Assembly (NCBI GenBank): GCA_002441865.1
Contig: DJNY01000181.1
Span: 1-9,564, forward strand
From: Lachnospiraceae bacterium UBA6452
GTDB lineage: Bacteria > Bacillota > Clostridia > Lachnospirales > Lachnospiraceae
Reading direction: 5' to 3'
DNA: 9,564 nucleotides
Both the position numbers and the translations under genes were made by a program. This document shows, piece by piece, positions 1 to 5,306 of the stretch (positions are counted from its first letter, which is position 1; the number at the start of each line of letters is the position of its first letter). A model generated the notes under the pieces. The model had not been told where the DNA came from, searched no databases, and saw only the letters and a program-made list of their open reading frames with translations.

Positions 1-17
1 ACGAAGTTTCCTATTAC

Positions 18-45
18 ACAAAAAGGGACACGTATCCGTGTCCCT
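18..45 (-). terminator. Intrinsic terminator after the crh-like gene
   Basis: Read on the minus strand, a perfect 9-bp stem AGGGACACG / CGTGTCCCT (45-37 and 32-24) closes a 4-base loop and is followed at once by a run of T (23-20). It starts 20 bases after the stop codon of the HPr-like gene. It is the natural end of the murB-rapZ-whiA-crh transcript. Confidence 0.93.
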
Positions 46-65
46 TGCCTGCAATGTCTGAAAGA

Positions 66-323
66 TTATTCCTGTCCACTCAGATACTTTTCAATGCTGT
101 CGACTGCATCCTGCTCGTCTGCACCGTCTGCAACGACTGTAACCTCTTCACCCATGTTGAGTCCCAGACTCATCATTCCCATAATGCTTTTTGCATTGAC
201 TTTTTTACCTTCTGCATGAATGTAGATAGTACTGTCATGCATGCTTGCCTTCTGTACAAGCACTGCAACAGGTCTTGCCTCAAGCCCGTTTTCAAGCTCG
301 ATCTTCATTGTTCTTTCAATCAT
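66..323 (-). CDS. crh: HPr-like protein without the catalytic histidine (Crh-type regulator)
   Basis: This is an 85-residue HPr-fold protein. The active-site loop reads GLEARP at residues 13-18, so Glu15 stands where HPr has the His15 phosphorylated by enzyme I. The HprK target is intact: KSIMGMMSLGL begins at 45, with Ser46 at the exact family position. The stretch KKVNAKSIMG matches the remembered B. subtilis Crh, which has Gln15. From family knowledge, such proteins cannot pass phosphate along the PTS but can be phosphorylated on the serine and then act with CcpA in carbon catabolite control. The start ATG has AGGAGGAA eight bases upstream. The gene follows whiA by 17 bases, as crh follows yvcL in B. 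subtilis, and is the last gene before a terminator. hprK lies upstream on the same strand. The HPr fold is certain. The Crh-like role is inferred from the missing His, and automated annotation would probably call it an HPr family phosphocarrier. Confidence 0.93.
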   Translation of the reverse strand: MIERTMKIELENGLEARPVAVLVQKASMHDSTIYIHAEGKKVNAKSIMGMMSLGLNMGEEVTVVADGADEQDAVDSIEKYLSGQE

Positions 324-340
324 TTTGAGATTCCTCCTAC

Positions 341-1264
341 TTAAACTTTCAGTTCTTTTGCAAGCTCCCCCAATTTTCTCAATCTGTGATTTACTCCCGA
401 TTTGCCCACCGGTGGATCCAGCAGCTTTCCCAGCTCCCCCAAAGATGCCTGTGGGTTTTCAAGACGGACATATGCCATCTGGCGCAGCGGATCCGGCAGA
501 CCTTCCAACCCCCGTTTTTCCTGGATCAGTCTGATATCCTCTACCTGCCTTGTCGCGGCATTTACCGTCTTTGTGATGTTGGCGGCTTCACAGTTCACCT
601 TGCGGTTCACCATGTTGCGCATACCTTTATAAATACGCGTATTCTCAAATTCCATTAATGCCTTGTGTGCTTCCGTAATATTTAGAAAATCCGCAATATT
701 TTCTCCTTCTTTCATGTATACTACATGGTATTTCTTACGAAGTACCATTTTAGCATCTAATGAAAAATCATGCAATATCTTTAAAAGCTGCTCTGCCTGC
801 GCCTGTGAGCCACAGACCAGCTCCAGATGATAAGATTTGTAAGGATCACTCATAGATCCTACCGCCATGTAGCAGCCTCGCAGGTAAGCTCTCCTGCAGC
901 AGCTGTTTTTGATCAGAACAGGATCTGTCAGATGTTCACGGATCGGTTCGCCGAGCGGATGACCCTCCGCATCATAGAACTTCAGTGCCTCCAATACCCT
1001 GACCGCATCCGCTCCTGCCACAGAAAGCCTGTAATTTTGCGGCTGCGTCTGATTTTTCACAACAGCTTCTATCTTAAATGTTTTTTTCAGTAATGTAAAG
1101 CATTTTCTGATCACAAGCGGATTTTCCGACTGCACGAGCAGCGTTCCATCCTCTTCTATATGTCCGCAGAACTGTATCAGTGCTGCCAGCTCCGCCAACT
1201 GACAATGTCTGGGAGAACTGATGACCTGTGCCAGTTCTTCTTTGATCTGTCCGGAAAATGACAT
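341..1264 (-). CDS. whiA: DNA-binding protein WhiA
   Basis: This is a 307-residue WhiA, close to the usual 300-330. The N-terminus MSFSGQIKEEL is the family opening. Residues about 20-190 form the degenerate LAGLIDADG homing-endonuclease fold, with ELAALIQFCGHI near 25-36 and CCRRAYLRGCYMAVGSMSDP near 122-141. The C-terminal helix-turn-helix includes ASLGELGKLLDPPVGKSGVN around 273-292. In Streptomyces WhiA activates sporulation-septation genes. In B. subtilis it affects division and chromosome segregation, so a nucleoid-associated regulator is expected here. An in-frame ATG at 1282 overlaps the rapZ stop as ATGA and would add six residues. I prefer 1264 because AGAGGTG lies just upstream and the protein then begins as other WhiA proteins do. 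The gene sits between rapZ (14-base gap) and the crh-like gene (17-base gap), clearly one operon. Confidence 0.96.
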   Translation of the reverse strand: MSFSGQIKEELAQVISSPRHCQLAELAALIQFCGHIEEDGTLLVQSENPLVIRKCFTLLKKTFKIEAVVKNQTQPQNYRLSVAGADAVRVLEALKFYDAEGHPLGEPIREHLTDPVLIKNSCCRRAYLRGCYMAVGSMSDPYKSYHLELVCGSQAQAEQLLKILHDFSLDAKMVLRKKYHVVYMKEGENIADFLNITEAHKALMEFENTRIYKGMRNMVNRKVNCEAANITKTVNAATRQVEDIRLIQEKRGLEGLPDPLRQMAYVRLENPQASLGELGKLLDPPVGKSGVNHRLRKLGELAKELKV

Positions 1265-1268
1265 ACTG

Positions 1269-1275
1269 CACCTCT
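1269..1275 (-). promoter_or_regulatory. Ribosome binding site that sets the whiA start
   Basis: AGAGGTG lies with its GAGG core six bases before the ATG at 1264. It is downstream of the alternative ATG at 1282, so it can only serve the inner start. The rapZ stop (1281-1279) lies just upstream, which suggests translational coupling. Confidence 0.75.
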
Positions 1276-1278
1276 TTA

Positions 1279-2142
1279 TCATTTCAACCTGTCAATATCC
1301 TTATGCACGAGTGTAAGCCCGTAATTTCCATGGTTTTTCATGCGCTCATACAACGCATTGGCAAGGGTCACACTGCGATGTCTGCCACCTGTACAGCCGA
1401 TCCCGATCACAAGACGGTATTTTCCTTCTTTTACATAGTTCGGAACCAGAAAAGCAAGCATATCTGTGAGCTTATCTAAAAAAATACCTGCCTCTGCAAA
1501 AGACATGACATAATCGTATACTTCTTTATCGTTTCCTGTTTTCCTCTTCAGTTCATCAATATAGAACGGATTCGGCAGAAAGCGGACATCAAATACAAGA
1601 TCCGCATCCAGCGGGATTCCATTTTTAAAGCCGAAGGACATGATCGTGATCATGAGGCTATTATATGCCTCATTTTGGACAAATATGCGGTCCAGCTCTT
1701 CCTTCAGTTCTCTTGTCAGAAGGGAGGATGTATCGATCACATAATCTGCCTTATCCCGTATTTCCTTTAATATACTGCGTTCTTTTAAAATGCTGTCTTC
1801 GATCGCACCGTTTCCGTCGATCGGATGCATCCGGCGGCTCTCTTTATAGCGTTTTAAAAGGGTAGAATCATCCGCATCCATAAACAGAACTTCATATGTG
1901 ATATTGCGTTCCGTCAACTGGGACAACGCCTTCATGATGTCTCCAAATGCCTGATCGGACCTGATATCCAGCCCGACCGCAGCCTTTTCGATCTCACTGC
2001 CCGGCTGTACGATCAGCTCTGCAAACGTTGGCACAAGTGGTACCGGCAGATTGTCCACGCAGTAATATCCCGCATCTTCCAGAAGCTTCATCGCAGTCTG
2101 CTTTCCGCTTCCGCTCATACCTGTTACGATTACAAGCCGCAT
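1279..2142 (-). CDS. rapZ: RNase adapter / nucleotide-binding protein RapZ (YvcJ)
   Basis: This 287-residue protein is full length for the RapZ/YvcJ family. The N-terminal P-loop NTPase domain opens MRLVIVTGMSGSGKQ, with Walker A at 8-14, followed by the family motif YYCVDNLP at 26-33 and a Walker-B-like VLFMDADD at 85-92. The conserved C-terminal domain holds IGIGCTGGRHRSV at 246-258. In E. coli RapZ binds the small RNAs GlmY and GlmZ, senses glucosamine-6-phosphate and guides RNase E. In B. subtilis YvcJ hydrolyses GTP and ATP and affects competence; the RNA role is not established in Firmicutes. The residue after the P-loop lysine is Gln15 rather than Ser or Thr, with Thr16 next. AAGGAGGTAAT directly precedes the ATG. 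It follows murB by 18 bases and precedes whiA; the yvcK gene found between the two in B. subtilis is absent. Family assignment is secure, while the biochemical role here is inferred. Confidence 0.95.
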   Translation of the reverse strand: MRLVIVTGMSGSGKQTAMKLLEDAGYYCVDNLPVPLVPTFAELIVQPGSEIEKAAVGLDIRSDQAFGDIMKALSQLTERNITYEVLFMDADDSTLLKRYKESRRMHPIDGNGAIEDSILKERSILKEIRDKADYVIDTSSLLTRELKEELDRIFVQNEAYNSLMITIMSFGFKNGIPLDADLVFDVRFLPNPFYIDELKRKTGNDKEVYDYVMSFAEAGIFLDKLTDMLAFLVPNYVKEGKYRLVIGIGCTGGRHRSVTLANALYERMKNHGNYGLTLVHKDIDRLK

Positions 2143-2160
2143 ATTACCTCCTTACAGCAG

Positions 2161-3072
2161 TTAAAATTCACCTAAAAATACTACTTCAGGTTCTAATGTA
2201 ACGCCAAACTGCTGTTTTACACGCTCTCTGACTTCGTCAATTACTTCTCTGACATCTGCGGAGGACGCATTTCCAACATTGATCACAAAACCGCAATGCT
2301 TTTCCGATACCTGCGCACCGCCGATCCGAAATCCCCGCAAGCCTGCATCCATGATCAGTTTTCCGGCGAAATAACCTTCCGGTCTTTTAAAGGTGCTTCC
2401 CGCACTCGGATATTCCAGCGGCTGTTTTTCTTTTCTGCGGCTGTTAAAATCATCCATCTTTGCCTTGATCACGGCAGGATCCCCTTTGACAAGCTGCAGT
2501 TCCACTTCTTCTACAACGAACGGACGGTTTTTGATGATACTGGTACGATATCCGAATTCCATGGTATCACAGTCCAGCACCATTTCTTCTCCCGCCTGGT
2601 TCAGAACGGTAACATTTTTCGTTACCTGCTTCATTTCTCCATCGTATGCGCCCGCATTCATGACGATCGCACCACCTATGCTGCCCGGAATGCCTGCTGC
2701 AAATTCCAGACCGCTGAGCCCGTGCCGCATGGCTGTCACTGCTACCTGCGGCAGCGAAGCCCCAGCCTCTGCACGGATGATATCATCTTCCACCTCTATC
2801 CGTGCAAATTGTTTTCCAAGGTTCAGCACGATCCCCGGATACCCTTTATCCCCGACAAGCAGATTGCTGCCTTTTCCCAGCACAAAGAACTCCTGTGAGA
2901 TCTTTGCCATATACTGCACAAGCCGGGTAAGCTGCTGTTTTCCTGGGACTTCCACAAATACTGCTGCTTCACCGCCTGTACGAAATGTCGTATGGGCTGC
3001 CATGGGTTCCTGCAGCTTCATATTTTCCGGGGTAACTGTTTCCCTGATAAACTCCAGTAAAGACTGATTCAA
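2161..3072 (-). CDS. murB: UDP-N-acetylenolpyruvoylglucosamine reductase (MurB)
   Basis: MurB is the FAD and NADPH enzyme that reduces UDP-GlcNAc-enolpyruvate to UDP-MurNAc in the cytoplasm, the second committed step of peptidoglycan synthesis. Residues are numbered from the TTG start (303 aa). The FAD domain shows HTTFRTGG near 27-34, GKGSNLLV near 66-73 and AAGIPGSIGGAIVMNAGAYDGEM near 125-147. Catalytic residues are visible: the YRTS arginine (R176), the proton-donor serine in AGSTFKRP (S226) and the C-terminal glutamate of LEPEV (E296). The GSTFKRP form and the short length are of the Gram-positive type IIb kind. An in-frame GTG at 3081 would add three residues but has no spaced Shine-Dalgarno, and that GTG is itself part of GTAGGTG, which is correctly spaced for the TTG at 3072. 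It heads the murB-rapZ-whiA-crh group, downstream of the structured intergenic element. Confidence 0.96.
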   Translation of the reverse strand: MNQSLLEFIRETVTPENMKLQEPMAAHTTFRTGGEAAVFVEVPGKQQLTRLVQYMAKISQEFFVLGKGSNLLVGDKGYPGIVLNLGKQFARIEVEDDIIRAEAGASLPQVAVTAMRHGLSGLEFAAGIPGSIGGAIVMNAGAYDGEMKQVTKNVTVLNQAGEEMVLDCDTMEFGYRTSIIKNRPFVVEEVELQLVKGDPAVIKAKMDDFNSRRKEKQPLEYPSAGSTFKRPEGYFAGKLIMDAGLRGFRIGGAQVSEKHCGFVINVGNASSADVREVIDEVRERVKQQFGVTLEPEVVFLGEF

Positions 3073-3078
3073 ATTATT

Positions 3079-3085
3079 CACCTAC
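3079..3085 (-). promoter_or_regulatory. Ribosome binding site favouring a TTG start for murB
   Basis: GTAGGTG is followed by a six-base spacer and then TTG (3072-3070). The GTG at 3081-3079 is inside this motif, so it is probably not the start. This is an imperfect Shine-Dalgarno paired with a weak start codon, which suggests modest translation of murB. Confidence 0.5.
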
Positions 3086-3120
3086 TAAATTGTTTATATG
3101 ATTGTCAAAAGATGTCATAC

Positions 3121-3152
3121 GGATTGTTCCGTGCTTTGCACTCCCACAATCC
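3121..3152. repeat. 32-bp imperfect hairpin before murB
   Basis: GGATTGT (3121-3127) pairs perfectly with ACAATCC (3146-3152), and GTGC (3131-3134) pairs with GCAC (3138-3141) around a TTT loop. A small internal loop separates the two stems. It lies about 50 bases upstream of the murB start, so it would be in the leader of any transcript reading through from the glucokinase gene. Confidence 0.6.
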
Positions 3153-3202
3153 TACCCAATATTCGCATATCGTGTAGCATACGCTCCACTTTTATGCTCA
3201 TA

Positions 3203-3273
3203 TCAGGGCGGGTCCCAAGGTCTTTCACCCACCTATGAGCAAGCTCATGTGGGTTTAGACCTTTTGACCCTGA
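3203..3273. repeat. 71-bp long interrupted palindrome after the glucokinase gene
   Basis: On the minus strand the nested stems are GGGTC/GACCC, AAGGTCT/AGACCTT, ACCCAC/GTGGGT and ATGAG/CTCAT around a CTTG tetraloop, separated by small internal loops. A TCA/TGA pair lies outside a short bulge. It begins 11 bases after the glucokinase stop codon. No T-run follows on either strand, so it is not a standard intrinsic terminator. It could stabilise the 3' end of the upstream mRNA, attenuate read-through into murB, or be part of a repeated element. Confidence 0.75.
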
Positions 3274-3284
3274 CATCATTATAT

Positions 3285-4217
3285 TTATAGTACTAACTTT
3301 GCTGCGCCGTAGATACCTGCATCATTGCCGAGTGTTGCAAGTGTGAACTTTACATCCCTGCTTGCATGGAATACGGTCTTTGTGTAGTTTTTCTCAATAT
3401 AGGAAAGAAGTACTTCCCCTGCCTTGGATACACCACCACCGATAACAAATGCTTCCGGATTGATAACATCTGCTACGATCGCAAGTCCTTCACCAAGATA
3501 TTTACCAAACTGCTCCGCTACCTGCAGTGCAACAGGATCTCCTTCTTTTACTGCATCCCAGACATCCTTTGCTGTCACGGTATCTGCATTTAATACAGTC
3601 TTTTCCGTTGCTTTTGCAAGTGCGCGTTTTGCCAGACGTACCACACCTGTTGCAGATGCATACTGCTCTAAACAGCCATGATTGCCACAGCCACATTCAT
3701 CCGGCTCTGCATCGTTCATATGGATATGACCGATCTCACCGCCTGCACCCTTTGCACCTGTCAGCATCTGTCCGTCTAAGATGATACCGCCGCCAACACC
3801 GGTACCGAGTGTGACAACAACCAGTGTATTGAAGCCCTGTCCGCCGCCCTTCCACATTTCGCCAAGTGCTGCCACATTGGCATCATTGCCGGCTTTTACG
3901 GAAATGCCTGTCAGTTCTTCCAGCTTTTCATTGACATTGAAGATGCCCCAGCCAAGGTTGACACATTTGTATACAACACCCTTGCTGTCTACCGGACCCG
4001 GTACACCGACACCGATTCCCGCAACTTCTTCTTTAGCAACCTGCTTTTCAGCCAGTTTATCTGTAACTGCTTTTGCGATATCCGGCAGGACATTTTCTCC
4101 GCCGTTTTCTGTACGTGTCGGGATCTCCCATTTATCAAGGACATTGCCCTCTGTATCAAAGAATCCCATTTTGATCGTCGTACCGCCGACATCTACTCCA
4201 AAACAATATTTTTTCAT
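3285..4217 (-). CDS. glcK: ROK-family glucokinase
   Basis: This 310-residue sugar kinase should phosphorylate glucose to glucose-6-phosphate with ATP in the cytoplasm. The N-terminal phosphate loop is GVDVGGTTIKMGFFD (7-21). The catalytic base is Asp112 in AGNDANVAALGE. A second glycine-rich block, LGTGVGGGI, is at 137-145. The ROK signature with its zinc site runs from EIGHIHMN (161-168) to CGCGNHGCLE (175-184), giving His164, Cys175, Cys177 and Cys182 as ligands. There is no N-terminal helix-turn-helix, so this is an enzyme and not a NagC/XylR-type repressor. A GTG at 4244 could extend the frame by nine residues, but AAGGAG at 4229-4234 lies downstream of it and points to the ATG at 4217 (spacing 11, rather long). 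It follows hprK by 30 bases, linking glucose entry to the kinase that senses glycolytic state. Glucose specificity is inferred from family similarity; another hexose or N-acetylmannosamine is possible. Confidence 0.92.
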   Translation of the reverse strand: MKKYCFGVDVGGTTIKMGFFDTEGNVLDKWEIPTRTENGGENVLPDIAKAVTDKLAEKQVAKEEVAGIGVGVPGPVDSKGVVYKCVNLGWGIFNVNEKLEELTGISVKAGNDANVAALGEMWKGGGQGFNTLVVVTLGTGVGGGIILDGQMLTGAKGAGGEIGHIHMNDAEPDECGCGNHGCLEQYASATGVVRLAKRALAKATEKTVLNADTVTAKDVWDAVKEGDPVALQVAEQFGKYLGEGLAIVADVINPEAFVIGGGVSKAGEVLLSYIEKNYTKTVFHASRDVKFTLATLGNDAGIYGAAKLVL

Positions 4218-4247
4218 TCTTCTGTATGCTCCTTCTGTTTTCACTTT

Positions 4248-5189
4248 CTATTCTTCATCATCATCACGGCGCTTTGCAAGCGATTCCTGCACACGCTTAT
4301 AAAGCTCCTGTGCTGCATTATAACCCATCTTTTTCTGTCTGTGATTAACCGCTGCAGACTCGCAGATCAGTGCCAGATTACGTCCCGGACGGATCGGAAT
4401 GGTATGGCTGGCGATCTTATTGCCGAGATAATCCACATATTCTTCTTCCAGACCAAGACGGTCATATTCTTTATCCTTGCTCCAGTCTTCCAGACGGATG
4501 ACCAGATCGATATTTCCCGTATCCTTTACGCTGGAAACACCGAACAGCGTCTTGACATCAATAATACCGATACCGCGCAGCTCGATGAAATGCTTTGTGA
4601 TATCCGGTGCAGATCCGATCAGGGTATCATCGCTTACCTTGCGGATCTCTACCACATCATCCGTAACAAGACGGTGTCCACGCTTGATCAGCTCCAGTGC
4701 CGCCTCTGACTTACCGATTCCGCTCTCGCCTGTGATGAGAACGCCCTCACCGTAAACATCCACAAGTACACCATGTACGGAAATACAAGGTGCCAGCTTT
4801 ACATTCAGCCAGCGGATCACTTCCGCCGTAAAAGCAGAGGTTGCTTTTTTCGTCATTAACAGTGGGATCTTGTGCTCAACCGCTTTTTTCAGAAACAGCG
4901 GATCCGGCTGCAGCTCTCTGCAGAACACGATAACCGGGATCGGATTGGATAACAGTTTTTCAAAAATTTCTTCCTTCCGCTCTTCTGTCAGACTGTTCAT
5001 ATAGGTATATTCCACAAATCCGATGATCTGCAGGCGTGTTGCCTCGTAATGTTCAAAATAGCCTGCAAGCTGCAGCGCCGGTCTGTTGATATCCGGCTGT
5101 GTGATCTTGATTCCCTTTGTCTCGATCTCAGGTGTCAGATTCTCCAGCTTGAATTTCTCAATAATTCTGCTTAAACTTACACTTGCCAT
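4248..5189 (-). CDS. hprK: HPr kinase/phosphorylase (HprK)
   Basis: This 313-residue enzyme phosphorylates HPr and Crh on Ser46 when fructose-1,6-bisphosphate and ATP are high, and removes the phosphate with inorganic phosphate when they are low. The N-terminal domain covers about 1-130. The catalytic domain has His139 in SVHGVLVDVYG, Walker A GESGIGKS at 154-161, the acidic pair in TDDVVEI (Asp177-Asp178), the HprK signature around ELRGIGIIDVKTLFG (203-217) and the IPIRPGRNLA loop near 264-273. The length is normal for the family, with a charged tail ending RRDDDEE. A GTG at 5225 would add 12 residues but has no ribosome binding site. AAGGAG at 5197-5202, seven bases before the ATG at 5189, fixes the start. 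It is followed closely by the glucokinase gene and, about 4 kb on, by the crh-like gene, whose product has the Ser46 site this kinase recognises. Confidence 0.97.
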   Translation of the reverse strand: MASVSLSRIIEKFKLENLTPEIETKGIKITQPDINRPALQLAGYFEHYEATRLQIIGFVEYTYMNSLTEERKEEIFEKLLSNPIPVIVFCRELQPDPLFLKKAVEHKIPLLMTKKATSAFTAEVIRWLNVKLAPCISVHGVLVDVYGEGVLITGESGIGKSEAALELIKRGHRLVTDDVVEIRKVSDDTLIGSAPDITKHFIELRGIGIIDVKTLFGVSSVKDTGNIDLVIRLEDWSKDKEYDRLGLEEEYVDYLGNKIASHTIPIRPGRNLALICESAAVNHRQKKMGYNAAQELYKRVQESLAKRRDDDEE

Positions 5190-5210
5190 AACCCCACTCC
5201 TTATCTCACT

Positions 5211-5216
5211 ATTATA
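5211..5216 (-). promoter_or_regulatory. Perfect -10 hexamer just upstream of hprK
   Basis: TATAAT lies nine bases before the hprK Shine-Dalgarno. No good -35 is present at 16-18 bases; the best is TATCTG. If used, it would give a very short leader, and the repeats at 5221-5252 would cover its -35 region, which might suit an activator. It could also be a chance match in an AT-rich gap. Confidence 0.3.
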
Positions 5217-5220
5217 TTTA

Positions 5221-5252
5221 TGCACTTTCCCATGCAGATATTGCGTTTCCCA
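5221..5252 (-). repeat. Two direct repeats 21 bp apart before hprK
   Basis: TGGGAAAGTGCA (5232-5221) and TGGGAAACGCA (5252-5242) on the minus strand share TGGGAAA followed by a purine/pyrimidine-rich GCA end. They are offset by 21 bp, about two helical turns. Each is flanked by short inverted arms (TGCA/TGCA and ATATTG/CAATAT). The spacing fits a protein binding twice on one face of the helix, but no regulator can be named. Confidence 0.45.
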
Positions 5253-5273
5253 ATATAACGCTACATCTTTACT

Positions 5274-5302
5274 AGTGTAACATAAATAAAATAGGTCTAC
5301 AA
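5274..5302 (-). promoter_or_regulatory. Candidate promoter for hprK with extended -10
   Basis: TTGTAG (5302-5297), a 17-base spacer and TACACT (5279-5274), preceded by TGT to form an extended -10, lie just after the uvrC stop codon. The -35 matches consensus at only three positions. No terminator is visible between uvrC and hprK, so read-through from uvrC is equally possible. Confidence 0.35.
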
Positions 5303-5306
5303 CTTT

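Larger units (their letters stand above)
3096..3283. repeat. Structured intergenic element with imperfect inverted termini
   Basis: Almost the whole gap between the glucokinase gene and murB is symmetric. GTCAAAAG at 3104-3111 is matched by CTTTTGAC at 3261-3268, and GATGTCA at 3111-3117 by TGACATC at 3271-3277. The outer flanks, read inward from each side, resemble each other (TATATGATTGTCA and TATAATGATGTCA). Inside are a 71-bp hairpin, a 32-bp hairpin and a weak small stem at 3164-3184 that needs one G-U pair. There is no coding potential and no T-run for termination. It resembles a MITE or a repeated palindromic intergenic element of clostridial genomes. Its copy number cannot be seen here, so the mobile origin is an inference. 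Confidence 0.5.

Noticed and set aside
2296..3067. Two plus-strand open frames of 200 and 224 codons opposite murB
   Set aside because: Both are antisense to conserved murB codons, overlap each other in different frames and carry no known motifs.
3103..3108. A perfect TTGACA -35 hexamer before murB
   Set aside because: At 16-18 bases downstream there is no -10 hexamer, and any start site would fall at or inside the murB ribosome binding site. The hexamer is part of the inverted repeat of the element.
3203..3273. The long palindrome as an intrinsic terminator for the glucokinase gene
   Set aside because: No run of T follows the stem on either strand; the stem is much longer than typical and interrupted by internal loops.
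5239..5252. A possible catabolite-responsive element (cre) before hprK
   Set aside because: GGGAAACGCAATAT on the minus strand matches the cre consensus at about 10 of 14 positions but fails at the outer T, one W position, the T after CGY and the final C, and it lacks dyad symmetry around CG. The direct-repeat reading of this region explains it better.
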